A stretch of DNA of 64,000 nt from Silene conica (lineage: Eukaryota; Streptophyta; Magnoliopsida; Caryophyllales; Caryophyllaceae), in the NCBI GenBank assembly GCA_029255685.2, contig CM055319.2, positions 17,077,247 to 17,141,246 on the forward strand, read 5' to 3'. Numbering within the stretch: position 1 is the stretch's first letter; every line of letters starts with the position of its first letter. Made by a program: the position numbers and the translations under genes. The notes beneath the pieces were generated by a model. That model searched no databases. It was not told where the DNA came from and saw only the letters and a program-made list of their open reading frames with translations. Positions 1-13,892 of the stretch are shown here, piece by piece.

Positions 1-1283
1 CAACAACCCGAAAATATTGAGTCTGAAAATCAGCCAAAACCCGGCATTGATGAAGAGCCACAGAATGTTGGACTTGATGAGTAGAGTAATGGAGAATATT
101 CCAAATTTCCTCCTCTTGTCCCTTTGCCTTTCAGTCAATGTCCCATGTCTTGTATTGATCAAGAGCAGAGCCGTCTTTTATATTTCGGAGGCCCTGTTCA
201 AAATTTTGAAAATTGGCCTCAATCTCACTATTTACGTTGCTTGTATAAAATGTTATTTTGTTATAAGATTTATTTTTCAATATACGGAAATATTTATAAT
301 TTATTTATTTTATACTACTTACTATATACGTATAACGTAATTGTTCGACACTATTGTATGTTTTTTGTAGACAACTTTGCATATTAGAAAAAGAAAGAGA
401 AGAAAAAAAATAGTTTTAAATGAAATGAATCCAATAAATTTTGAAATATAATTATAACTTACTCCACTAAAAGTAACTAGTGTTCGACCAATGCAAAATT
501 GCACATGTTTATTTTTAAGAAAATTATCGTGGATAATTAACATTTAATAGTGACCATAATACGTGAATATTTTGTACTCAACTTTTGTTATGGGACAATA
601 CATTAAAATGCACGTTCAAATTAAGTTTTGGAACATTAAATCGAGTACCTAAAAATGTAAATATCACTATAAAATATAATTTCTTACTAATATTTATTGT
701 AATTTATGATAATTATGTATTATTTATTGTAGTATTGATTATTAGTCATAAATCGTTATTTAATAATTAAGTACAAATCGACATTAACATTATAATATAT
801 AATATATAATATATAATATATAATATATAATATATAATATATAATATATAAATTGACGTTATAAATATAATCGTTTATGTAGAAATTATTGTTTAAGAAA
901 TAAATCATAATTAGACCGTAATATTTCCACAGCGAAGATAAATGTAGGGAGTTATTCAGAAAATAATTAAGTAAACTTTATTTTGGAAAAAAATTAAATT
1001 TTGGATTATGACGTGGCTTCACGAGAAATCATTAAATGTTTTTGTATTAATAAAGATAAGGTTTTGGAAAAAAAAATGAAAAAGTGTAGTTATGGAGAAT
1101 CGAACGTGAGATGCATGAATATAGAAAGCCCAAAAAGTTACAAGCTAAACCATTGTGCCATTCTACATTTCATAATTAATAATATTACTAATTGATATAT
1201 ATTCTTAATTTAACTTTATTAGGACCCAAAAATCGGGGGCCCTGTGCAACCGCACGGCCCGCACCCCCTAAAAGACGGACCTG
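1..1283 (+). repeat. Array unit 0 (truncated by window start)
   Basis: It begins inside the reading-frame part, which has an in-frame stop near 81 (tag where other units have gag). The hAT-like element is 166-1283 and carries an expanded 7-bp minisatellite. It belongs to the edge variant. Confidence 0.9.
791..850. repeat. 7-bp AT minisatellite (AATATAT)n, unit 0
   Basis: It has about 8 copies of a 7-bp motif inside the hAT-like element. Units 3-11 hold only about 2-3 copies and unit 2 about 6 (3344-3384). Confidence 0.85.
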
Positions 1284-1872
1284 GATTTGAGATATGAAGC
1301 TATTGAAGAAACGTTCCAATATGTTATTTACTTCCATCTTTAAAAAAAATCAAGCTAAGATAAGGACAAGATCAAAGATGGGTAGTAGTATTAAAGTTGC
1401 ATGATGTATACCATTCTTGAGTGTAAAAACTAGTTCTAGAGTTCTTCATATAAAAACCAGTTCCGAGTTCATTTCAACATACATCGACATTCAAACCTTG
1501 ATAAGAAAAAAGAGTAAGTTCCAAACAAACCATGGAAATGCCAGGTTCTGAATCCTTTAGTGAAGTTGATCAAACTCTTTCACAGTTACCCCAAAAAAAC
1601 GCCCTTCTGATAGGGGTCATTCAATTGATGATGAGACACCAGAAAATGAAAACCTCCAAACAAACTCCAATTCAAGTGATTCATCGAAAATCACTTTACG
1701 TGCTGCCCAACAACCCAAAAATATTGAGTCTCAAAATCAGCCAAAACCCTGCATTGATGAAGAGCCACAGAATGTTGGACTTGATGAGGAGACTAATGGA
1801 GAATCTTCCAAATTGCCTCCTCTTGTCCCTTTGACTTTCAGTCAATGTCTCATGGCTTGTATTGATCAAGAC
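1284..1872 (+). repeat. Array unit 1: host part only, no hAT element
   Basis: This is the only unit without the hAT-like element. The sequence runs from 'gatcaaga' through a single c into 'atttgagat', exactly where every other unit carries the element. The reading frame starts at 1532 and is frameshifted at the C/A homopolymer near 1590 (one C fewer). Confidence 0.9.
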
Positions 1873-3815
1873 ATTTGAGATATAAAGCTATTGAAAAAAC
1901 GTTCCAATATGTTATTTACTTACATCTTTCAAAAAAAAAATCAAGCTATGATAAGAACAAGATCAAAGATGGGTAGTAATATTATAGTTGCATGATGTAA
2001 AGTGTGAATTATGAAGTAAATCCACCCATTAAAAGAATTCAAACAAATTTAACCAAATATCTTAAAAACACTATAAAGTCATGAGCGGTGATACTCATAG
2101 AGTCATAACTCGGGTTTAAAACACGCCAGTCAGTAAAAAAAAAGAAATTTATTTTAGGAAGAGATCGATTTACTTTGTGATATCTCATACCATATATAGT
2201 TGTCGACCTCCACAGATTTTGCAAATCCTACTAATTTGAGGATATTATACCATTCTTGAGTGTAAGCATTAATAAACTAGTTCTTGAGTTCTTCATATAA
2301 AAACCAGTTCCGAGTTCATTTCAACATACATCGACATTCAAACCTTGATAAGAAAAAAGAGTAAGTTCCAAACAAACCATGGAAATGCCAGGTTCTGAAT
2401 CCTTTAGTGAAGTTGATCAAACTCTTTCACAGTTACCCCAAAAAAACGCCCTTCTGATAGGGGTCATTCAATTGATGATGAGACACCAGAAAATGAAAAC
2501 CTCCAAACAAACTCCAATTCAAGTGATTCACCGAAAATCACTTTAAGTGCTGCCCAACAACCCGAAAATATTGAGTCTGAAAATCAGCCAAAACCCTGCA
2601 TTGATGAAGAGCCACAGAATGTTGGACTTGATGATTAGAGTAATGGAGAATATTCCAAATTTCCTCCTCTTGTCCCTTTGCCTTTCAGTCAATGTCCCAT
2701 GTCTTGTATTGATCAAGAGCAGAGCCGTCTTTTATATTTCGGAGGCCCTGTTCAAAATTTTGAAAATTGGCCTCAATCTCACTATTTACTTTGCTTGTAT
2801 AAAATGTTATTTTGTTATAAGATTTATTTTTCAATATACGGAAATATTTATAATTTATTTATTTTATACTACTTACTATATACGTATAACGTAATTGTTC
2901 GACACTATTGTATGTTTTTTGTAGACAACTTTGCATATTAGAAAAAGAAAGAGAAGAAAAAAAATAGTTTTAAATGAAATGAATCCAATAAATTTTGAAA
3001 TATAATTATAACTTACTCCATTAAAAGTAACTAGTGTTCGACCAATGCAAAATTGCACATGTTTATTTTTAAGAAAATTATCGTGGATAATTAACATTTA
3101 ATAGTGACCATAATACGTGAATATTTTGTACTCAACTTTTCTTATGGGACAATACATTAAAATGCACGTTCAAATTAAGTTTTGGAACATCAAATCGAGT
3201 ACCTAAACATGTAAATATCACTATAAAATATAATTTCTTACTAATATTTATTGTAATTTATGATAATTATGTATTATTTATTGTAGTATTGATTATTAGT
3301 AATAAATCGTTATTTAATAATTATGTACAAATCGACATTAACATTATAATATATAATATATAATATATAATATATAATATATAAGTTGACGTTATAAATA
3401 TAATCGTTTATGTAGAAATTATTGTTTAAGAAATAAATCATAATTAGACCGTAATATTTCCACAACGAAGATAAATGTAGGGAGTTATTCAGAAATTAAT
3501 TAAGTAAACTTTGTTGTGGAAAAAAATTAAATTTTGGATTATGACGTGGCTTCACGAGATATCATTAAATGTTTTTGTATTAATAAAGATAAGGTTTTGG
3601 AAAAAAAATGAAAAAGTGTAGTTATGGAGAATCGAACGTGAGATGCATGAATATAGAAAGCCCAAAAAGTTACAAGTTAAACCATTGTGCCATTCTACAT
3701 TTCATAATTAATAATCTTACTAATTGATATATATTCTTAATTTAACTTTATTAGGACCCAAAAATCGGGGGCCCTGTGCAACCGCAAGGCCCGCACCCCC
3801 TAAAAGACGGCCCTG
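1873..3815 (+). repeat. Array unit 2 with an extra 248 bp insertion
   Basis: The host part carries a unique insertion at 2000-2247. The reading frame from 2379 is frameshifted at the homopolymer and the aligned frame also has a tag stop near 2636. The hAT-like element spans 2720-3815. Confidence 0.88.
2000..2247. mobile_element. 248-bp insertion unique to unit 2
   Basis: Other units read gatgta-taccattc here. In unit 2 about 248 bp of unrelated sequence separates these two halves. I see no terminal inverted repeat, and at most a TA duplication at the edges. The family is not recognised. Confidence 0.6.
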
Positions 3816-5495
3816 GATTTGATATATGAAGCTATTGAAGAAACATTCCAATATGTTATTTACTTCCATCTTTCTAAAAAAAAATCAAGCTAAGATAAGA
3901 ACAAGATCAAAGATGGGTAGTAGTATCAAAGTTGCATGATGTATACCATTCTTGAGTGTAAGCATTAATAAACTTGTTCTTGAGTTCTTGATATAAAAAC
4001 CAGTTCTGAGTTCATTTCAACATACATCGACATTCAAACCTTGATAAGAAAAAAGACTAAGTTCCAAACAAACCATGGAAATGCCAGGTTCTGAATCCTT
4101 TAGTGAAGTTGATCAAACTCTTTCACAGTTCCCCCAAAAAAAACGCCCTTCTGATAGGGGTCATTCAATTGATGATGAGACACCAGAAAATGAAAATCTC
4201 CAAACAAACTCCAATTCGAGTGATTCACCGAAAAACACTTAAAGTGCTGCCCAACAACCCCAAAATATTGAGTCTCAAAATCAGCCAAAACCCTGCATTG
4301 ATGAAGAGCCACAGATTGTTGGACTTGATGAGGAGAGTAATGGAGAATATTCCAAATTGCCTCCTCTTGTCCCTTTGGCTTTCAGTCAATGTCCCATGGC
4401 TTGTATTGATCAAGAGCAGGGCCGTGTTGGATATTTCGGGGCCCTGTTCAAAATTTTGAAAATTGGCCTCAATCTCACTATTTACGTTGCTTGTATAAAA
4501 TGTTATTTTGTTATAAGATTTATTTTTCAATATACGGAAATGTTTATAATTTATTTATTTTATACTACTTACTATACACGTATAACGTCAATGTTCGACA
4601 CTATTGTATGCTTTTTGTAGACAACTTTGCATATTAGAAAAAGAAAGAGTTACGAAAAAAAATAGTTTTAAATGATAAGAATTCAATAAATTTTGAAATA
4701 TAGTTATAACTTAGTCCATTAAAAGTAACTAGTTTTCGACCAATGCAAAATTGCACAAGTTTATTTTTAGGAAAATTATCGTGGATAATTAACATTTAAT
4801 AGTGACCATAATACGTGAATATTTTATACTCAACTTTTGTTATGGGACAATACGTTAAAATGCACGTTCAAATTAAGTTTTGGAACATCAAATCGAGTAC
4901 CTAAAAATATAAATATCACTATAAAATATAATTTCTTACTAATATTTATTGTAATTTATGATAATTATGTATTATTATTGTAGTATTGATTATTAGTCAT
5001 AAATCGTTATGTAATAATTATGTACAAATCGACATTAACATTATAATATATAATATATAAGTTGACGTTATAAATATAATCGTTTATGTAGAAATTATTG
5101 TTTATGAAATAAATCATAATTAGACCGTAATATTTCCACAACGAAGATAAATGTAGGGAGTTATTCAGAAATTAATTAAGTAAACATTGTTGTGGAAAAA
5201 AATTAAATTTTGGATTATGACGTGGCTTCACGTGAAATCAATAAATGTTTTTTGTATTAATAAAGATAAGGTTTTGGAAAAAAATGAAAAAGTGTAGTTA
5301 TGGAGAATCGAACCTGAGACGCATGAATTTAGACAGCCCAAAAAGTTACAAGCTAAACCATTGTGCCATTCTACATTTCATATATAATTAATAATCTTAC
5401 TAATTGATATATATTCTTAATTTAACTTTATTAGCACCCAAAAATCGGGGGCCCTGTGCGACCGCACGGCCCGCACCCCCTAAAAGACGGCCCTG
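3816..5495 (+). repeat. Array unit 3
   Basis: The reading frame from 4075 is shifted by a longer A run near 4135. The hAT-like element is 4417-5495. From this unit on, the central sequence variant applies. Confidence 0.9.
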
Positions 5496-7174
5496 GATTT
5501 GAGATATGAAGTTATTTAAGAAACGTTCCAATATGTTATTTACTTCCATCTTTCAAAAAAAAATCAAGCTAAGATAAGAACAAGATCAAAGATGGGTAGT
5601 AGTATTAAAGTTGCATGATGTATACCATTCCTGAGTGTAAGCATTAATAAACTAGTTCTAGGGTTCTTGATATAAAAACCAGTTCTGAGTTCATTTCAAC
5701 ATACATCGACATTCAAACCTTGATAAGAAAAAAGAGTAAGTTTCAAACAAACCATGGAAATGCCAGGTTCTGAATCCTTTAGTGAAGTTGATCAAACTCT
5801 TTCACAGTTACCCCCAAAAAAACGCCCTTCTGATAGGGGTCATTCAATTGATGATGAGATACCAGAAAATGAAAACCTCCAAACAAACTCCAATTCAAGT
5901 GATTCACCGAAAATCACTTTAAGTGCTGCCCAACAACCCAAAAAAATTAAGTCTCAAAATCAGCCAAAACCCTGCATTGATGAAGAGCCACAGATTGTTG
6001 GACTTGATGAGGAGAGTAATGGAGAATATTCCAAATTGCCTCCTCTTGTCCCTTTGGCTTTCAGTCAATGTCCCATGGCTTGTATTGATCAAGAGCAGGG
6101 CCGTGTTGGATATTTCGGGGCCCTGTTCAAAATTTTGAAAATTGGCCTCAATCTCACTATTTACGTTGCTTGTATAAAATGTTATTTTGTTATAAGATTT
6201 ATTTTTCAATATACGGAAATGTTTATAATTTATTTATTTTATACTACTTACTATACACGTATAACGTCAATGTTCGACACTATTGTATGCTTTTTGTAGA
6301 CAACTTTGCATATTAGAAAAAGAAAGAGTTACGAAAAAAAATAGTTTTAAATGATATGAATTCAACAAATTTTGAAATATAGTTATAACTTAGTCCATTA
6401 AAAGTAACTAGTTTTCGACCAATGCAAAATTGCACAAGTTTATTTTTAGGAAAATTATCGTGGATAATTAACATTTAATAGTGACCATAATACGTGAATA
6501 TTTTATACTCAACTTTTGTTATGGGACAATACGTTAAAATGCACGTTCAAATTAAGTTTTGGAACATCAAATCGAGTACCTAAAAATATAAATATCACTA
6601 TAAAATATAATTTCTTACTAATATTTATTGTAATTTATGATAATTATGTATTATTATTGTAGTATTGATTATTAGTCATAAATCGTTATGTAATAATTAT
6701 GTACAAATCGACATTAACATTATAATATATAATATATAAGTTGACGTTATAAATATAATCGTTTATGTAGAAATTATTGTTTATGAAATAAATCATAATT
6801 AGACCGTAATATTTCCACAACGAAGATAAATGTAGGGAGTTATTCAGAAATTAATTAAGTAAACATTGTTGTGGAAAAAAATTAAATTTTGGATTATGAC
6901 GTGGCTTCACGTGAAATCAATAAATGTTTTTTGTATTAATAAAGATAAGGTTTTGGAAAAAAATGAAAAAGTGTAGTTATGGAGAATCGAACCTGAGACG
7001 CATGAATTTAGACAGCCCAAAAAGTTACAAGCTAAACCATTGTGCCATTCTACATTTCATATATAATTAATAATCTTACTAATTGATATATATTCTTAAT
7101 TTAACTTTATTAGCACCCAAAAATCGGGGGCCCTGTGCGACCGCACGGCCCGCACCCCCTAAAAGACGGCCCTG
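5496..7174 (+). repeat. Array unit 4 (open frame 5754-6299)
   Basis: The 181-codon frame 5754-6299 is open. Its first ~114 codons come from the host part and the rest is read-through into the hAT-like element (6096-7174). Confidence 0.9.
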
Positions 7175-8853
7175 GATTTGAGATATGAAGTTATTTAAGA
7201 AACGTTCCAATATGTTATTTACTTCCATCTTTCAAAAAAAAATCAAGCTAAGATAAGAACAAGATCAAAGATGGGTAGTAGTATTAAAGTTGCATGATGT
7301 ATACCATTCCTGAGTGTAAGCATTAATAAACTAGTTCTAGGGTTCTTGATATAAAAACCAGTTCTGAGTTCATTTCAACATACATCGACATTCAAACCTT
7401 GATAAGAAAAAAGAGTAAGTTTCAAACAAACCATGGAAATGCCAGGTTCTGAATCCTTTAGTGAAGTTGATCAAACTCTTTCACAGTTACCCCCAAAAAA
7501 AACGCCCTTCTGATAGGGGTCATTCAATTGATGATGAGATACCAGAAAATGAAAACCTCCAAACAAACTCCAATTCAAGTGATTCACCGAAAATCACTTT
7601 AAGTGCTGCCCAACAACCCAAAAAAATTAAGTCTCAAAATCAGCCAAAACCCTGCATTGATGAAGAGCCACAGATTGTTGGACTTGATGAGGAGAGTAAT
7701 GGAGAATATTCCAAATTGCCTCCTCTTGTCCCTTTGGCTTTCAGTCAATGTCCCATGGCTTGTATTGATCAAGAGCAGGGCCGTGTTGGATATTTCGGGG
7801 CCCTGTTCAAAATTTTGAAAATTGGCCTCAATCTCACTATTTACGTTGCTTGTATAAAATGTTATTTTGTTATAAGATTTATTTTTCAATATACGGAAAT
7901 GTTTATAATTTATTTATTTTATACTACTTACTATACACGTATAACGTCAATGTTCGACACTATTGTATGCTTTTTGTAGACAACTTTGCATATTAGAAAA
8001 AGAAAGAGTTACGAAAAAAAATAGTTTTAAATGATATGAATTCAACAAATTTTGAAATATAGTTATAACTTAGTCCATTAAAAGTAACTAGTTTTCGACC
8101 AATGCAAAATTGCACAAGTTTATTTTTAGGAAAATTATCGTGGATAATTAACATTTAATAGTGACCATAATACGTGAATATTTTATACTCAACTTTTGTT
8201 ATGGGACAATACGTTAAAATGCACGTTCAAATTAAGTTTTGGAACATCAAATCGAGTACCTAAAAATATAAATATCACTATAAAATATAATTTCTTACTA
8301 ATATTTATTGTAATTTATGATAATTATGTATTATTATTGTAGTATTGATTATTAGTCATAAATCGTTATGTAATAATTATGTACAAATCGACATTAACAT
8401 TATAATATATAATATATAAGTTGACGTTATAAATATAATCGTTTATGTAGAAATTATTGTTTATGAAATAAATCATAATTAGACCGTAATATTTCCACAA
8501 CGAAGATAAATGTAGGGAGTTATTCAGAAATTAATTAAGTAAACATTGTTGTGGAAAAAAATTAAATTTTGGATTATGACGTGGCTTCACGAGAAATCAA
8601 TAAATGTTTTTGTATTAATAAAGATAAGGTTTTGGAAAAAAATGAAAAAGTGTAGTTATGGAGAATCGAACCTGAGACGCATGAATTTAGACAGCCCAAA
8701 AAGTTACAAGCTAAACCATTGTGCCATTCTACATTTCATATATAATTAATAATCTTACTAATTGATATATATTCTTAATTTAACTTTATTAGCACCCAAA
8801 AATCGGGGGCCCTGTGCGACCGCACGGCCCGCACCCCCTAAAAGACGGCCCTG
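7175..8853 (+). repeat. Array unit 5 (frameshifted)
   Basis: The frame starting at 7433 is shifted by one extra A in the run near 7495. The element spans 7776-8853. It is otherwise nearly identical to unit 4. Confidence 0.9.
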
Positions 8854-10535
8854 GATTTGAGATATGAAGCTATTGAAGAAACGTTCCAATATGTTATTTA
8901 CTTCCATCTTTCAAAAAAAAATCAAGCTAAGATAAGAACAAGATCAAAGATGGGTAGTAGTATTAAAGTTGCATGATGTATACCATTCCTGAGTGTAAGC
9001 ATTAATAAACTAGTTCTAGGGTTCTTGATATAAAAACCAGTTCTGAGTTCATTTCAACATACATCGACATTCAAACCTTGATAAGAAAAAAGAGTAAGTT
9101 CCAAACAAACCATGGAAATGCGTGCCAGGTTCTGAATCCTTTAGTGAAGTTGATCAAACTCTTTCACAGTTACCCCCAAAAAAACGCCATTCTGATAGGG
9201 GTCATTCAATTGATGATGAGATACCAGAAAATGAAAACCTCCAAACAAACTCCAATTCAAGTGATTCACCGAAAATCACTTTAAGTGCTGTCCAACAACC
9301 CAAAAAAATTAAGTCTCAAAATCAGCCAAAACCCTGCATTGATGAAGAGCCACAGATTGTTGGACTTGATGAGGAGAGTAATGGAGAATATTCCAAATTG
9401 CCTCCTCTTGTCCCTTTGGCTTTCAGTCAATGTCCCATGGCTTGTATTGATCAAGAGCAGGGCCGTGTTGGATATTTCGGGGCCCTGTTCAAAATTTTGA
9501 AAATTGGCCTCAATCTCACTATTTACGTTGCTTGTATAAAATGTTATTTTGTTATAAGATTTATTTTTCAATATACGGAAATGTTTATAATTTATTTATT
9601 TTATACTACTTACTATACACGTATAACGTCAATGTTCGACACTATTGTATGCTTTTTGTAGACAACTTTGCATATTAGAAAAAGAAAGAGTTACGAAAAA
9701 AAATAGTTTTAAATGATATGAATTCAACAAATTTTGAAATATAGTTATAACTTAGTCCATTAAAAGTAACTAGTTTTCGACCAATGCAAAATTGCACAAG
9801 TTTATTTTTAGGAAAATTATCGTGGATGATTAACATTTAATAGTGACCATAATACGTGAATATTTTATACTCAACTTTTGTTATGGGACAATACGTTAAA
9901 ATGCACGTTCAAATTAAGTTTTGGAACATCAAATCGAGTACCTAAAAATATAAATATCACTATAAAATATAATTTCTTACTAATATTTATTGTAATTTAT
10001 GATAATTATGTATTATTATTGTAGTATTGATTATTAGTCATAAATCGTTATGTAATAATTATGTACAAATCGACATTAACATTATAATATATAATATATA
10101 AGTTGACGTTATAAATATAATCGTTTATGTAGAAATTATTGTTTATGAAATAAATCATAATTAGACCGTAATATTTCCACAACGAAGATAAATGTAGGGA
10201 GTTATTCAGAAATTAATTAAGTAAACATTGTTGTGGAAAAAAATTAAATTTTGGATTATGACGTGGCTTCACGAGAAATCAATAAATGTTTTTGTATTAA
10301 TAAAGATAAGGTTTTGGAAAAAAATGAAAAAGTGTAGTTATGGAGAATCGAACCTGAGACGCATGAATTTAGACAGCCCAAAAAGTTACAAGCTAAACCA
10401 TTGTGCCATTCTACATTTCATATATAATTAATAATCTTACTAATTGATATATATTCTTAATTTAACTTTATTAGCACCCAAAAATCGGGGGCCCTGTGCG
10501 ACCGCACGGCCCGCACCCCCTAAAAGACGGCCCTG
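8854..10535 (+). repeat. Array unit 6 (4-bp insertion after the start codon)
   Basis: Four extra bases directly after the start region at 9112-9122 put both ATGs out of frame with the rest. The downstream frame is open to 9661. The element spans 9458-10535. Confidence 0.9.
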
Positions 10536-12213
10536 GATTTGAGATATGAAGCTATTGAAGAAACGTTCCAATATGTTATTTACTTCCATCTTTCAAAAAA
10601 AAATCAAGCTAAGATAAGAACAAGATCAAAGATGGGTAGTAGTATTAAAGTTGCATGATGTATACCATTCCTGAGTGTAAGCATTAATAAACTATTTCTA
10701 GGGTTCTTGATATAAAAACCAGTTCTGAGTTCATTTCAACATACATCGACATTCAAACCTTGATAAGAAAAAAGAGTAAGTTCCAAACAAACCATGGAAA
10801 TGCCAGGTTCTGAATCCTTTAGTGAAGTTGATCAAACTCTTTCACAGTTACCCCCAGAAAAACGCCATTCTGATAGGGGTCATTCAATTGATGATGAGAT
10901 ACCAGAAAATGAAAACCTCCAAACAAACTCCAATTCAAGTGATTCACCGAAAATCACTTTAAGTGCTGCCCAACAACCCAAAAAAATTATGTCTCAAAAT
11001 CAGCCAAAACCCTGCATTGATGAAGAGCCACAGATTGTTGGACTTGATGAGGAGAGTAATGGAGAATATTCCAAATTGCCTCCTCTTGTCCCTTTGGCTT
11101 TCAGTCAATGTCCCATGGCTTGTATTGATCAAGAGCAGGGCCGTGTTGGATATTTCGGGGCCCTGTTCAAAATTTTGAAAAGTGGCCTCAATCTCACTAT
11201 TTACGTTGCTTGTATAAAATGTTATTTTGTTATAAGATTTATTTTTCAATATACGGAAATGTTTATAACTTATTTATTTTATACTACTTACTATACACGT
11301 ATAACGTCAATGTTCGACACTATTGTATGCTTTTTGTAGACAACTTTGCATATTAGAAAAAGAAAGAGTTACGAAAAAAAATAGTTTTAAATGATATGAA
11401 TTCAATAAATTTTGAAATATAGTTATAACTTAGCCCATTAAAAGTAACTAGTTTTCGACCAATGCAAAATTGCACAAGTTTATTTTTAGGAAAATTATCG
11501 TGGATAATTAACATTTAATATTGACCATAATACGTGAATATTTTATACTCAACTTTTGTTATGGGACAATACCTTAAAATGCACGTTCAAATTAAGTTTT
11601 GGAACATCAAATCGAGTACCTAAAAATATAAATATCACTATAAAATATAATTTCTTACTAATATTTATTGTAATTTATAATAATTATGTATTATTATTGT
11701 AGTATTGATTATTAGTCATAAATCGTTATGTAATAATTATGTACAAATCGACATTAACATTATAATATATAATATATAAGTTGACGTTATAAATATAATC
11801 GTTTATGTAGAAATTATTGTTTATGAAATAAATCATAATTAGACCGTAATATTTCCACAACGAAGATAAATGTAGGGAGTTATTCAGAAATTAATTAAGT
11901 AAACATTGTTGTGGAAAAAAATTAAATTTTGGATTATGACGTGGCTTCACGAGAAATCAATAAATGTTTTTGTATTAATAAAGATAAGGTTTTGGAAAAA
12001 AATGAAAAAGTGTAGTTATGGAGAATCGAACCTCAGACGCATGAATTTAGACAGCCCAAAAAGTTACAAGCTAAACCATTGTGCCATTCTACATTTCATA
12101 TATAATTAATAATCTTACTAATTGATATATATTCTTAATTTAACTTTATTAGCACCCAAAAATCGGGGGCCCTGTGCGACCGCACGGCCCGCACCCCCTA
12201 AAAGACGGCCCTG
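10536..12213 (+). repeat. Array unit 7 (open frame 10794-11339)
   Basis: The 181-codon frame is open, with a few substitutions relative to its neighbours (an A-run interruption at about 10857, K to M near codon 66). The element spans 11136-12213. Confidence 0.9.
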
Positions 12214-13892
12214 GATTTGAGATATGAAGCTATTGAAGAAACGTTCCAATATGTTATTTACTTCCTTCTTTCAAAAAAAAATCAAGCTAAGATAAGAACA
12301 AGATCAAAGATGGGTAGTAGTATTAAAGTTGCATGATGTATACCATTCCTGAGTGTAAGCATTAATAAAGTAGTTCTAGGGTTCTTGATATAAAAACCAG
12401 TTCTGAGTTCATTTCAACATACATCGACATTCAAACCTTGATAAAAAAAAAGAGTAAGTTCCAAACAAACCATGGAAATGCCAGGTTCTGAATCCTTTAG
12501 TGAAGTTGATCAAACTCTTTCACAGTTACCCCCAAAAAAACGCCCTTCTGATAGGGGTCATTCAATTGATGATGAGATACCAGAAAATGAAAACCTCCAA
12601 ACAAACTCCAATTCAAGTGATTCACCGAAAATCACTTTAAGTGCTGCCCAACAACCCAAAAAAATTAAGTCTCAAAATCAGCCAAAACCCTGCATTGATG
12701 AAGAGCCACAGATTGTTGGACTTGATGAGGAGAGTAATGGAGAATATTCCAAATTGCCTCCTCTTGTCCCTTTGGCTTTCAGTCAATGTCCCATGGCTTG
12801 TATTGATCAAGAGCAGGGCCGTGTTGGATATTTCGGGGCCCTGTTCAAAATTTTGAAAATTGGCCTCAATCTCACTATTTACGTTGCTTGTATAAAATGT
12901 TATTTTGTTATAAGATTTATTTTTCAATATACGGAAATGTTTATAATTTATTTATTTTATACTACTTACTATACACGTATAACGTCAATGTTCGACACTA
13001 TTGTATGCTTTTTGTAGACAACTTTGCATATTAGAAAAAGAAAGAGTTACGAAAAAAAATAGTTTTAAATGATATGAATTCAATAAATTTTGAAATATAG
13101 TTATAACTTAGTCCATTAAAAGTAACTAGTTTTCGACCAATGCAAAATTGCACAAGTTTATTTTTAGGAAAATTATCGTGGATGATTAACATTTAATAGT
13201 GACCATAATACGTGAATATTTTATACTCAACTTTTGTTATGGGACAATACGTTAAAATGCACGTTCAAATTAAGTTTTGGAACATCAAATCGAGTACCTA
13301 AAAATATAAATATCACTATAAAATATAATTTCTTACTAATATTTATTGTAATTTATGATAATTATGTATTATTATTGTAGTATTGATTATTAGTCATAAA
13401 TCGTTATGTAATAATTATGTACAAATCGACATTAACATTATAATATATAATATATAAGTTGACGTTATAAATATAATCGTTTATGTAGAAATTATTGTTT
13501 ATGAAATAAATCATAATTAGACCGTAATATTTCCACAACGAAGATAAATGTAGGGAGTTATTCAGAAATTAATTAAGTAAACATTGTTGTGGAAAAAAAA
13601 TTAAATTTTGGATTATGACGTGGCTTCACGAGAAATCAATAAATGTTTTTGTATTAATAAAGATAAGGTTTTGGAAAAAAATGAAAAAGTGTAGTTATGG
13701 AGAATCGAACCTGAGACGCATGAATTTAGACAGCCCAAAAAGTTACAAGCTAAACCATTGTGCCATTCTACATTTCATATATAATTAATAATCTTACTAA
13801 TTGATATATATTCTTAATTTAACTTTATTAGCACCCAAAAATCGGGGGCCCTGTGCGACCGCACGGCCCGCACCCCCTAAAAGACGGCCCTG
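12214..13892 (+). repeat. Array unit 8 (open frame 12472-13017)
   Basis: The frame is open for 181 codons. The element spans 12814-13892 and is close to identical to units 4 and 10. Confidence 0.9.

Noticed and set aside
5919..6209. Minus-strand 96-codon frames repeated in each array unit
   Set aside because: They are antisense shadows across the host part and the hAT left end, kept open only because the units are near-identical.
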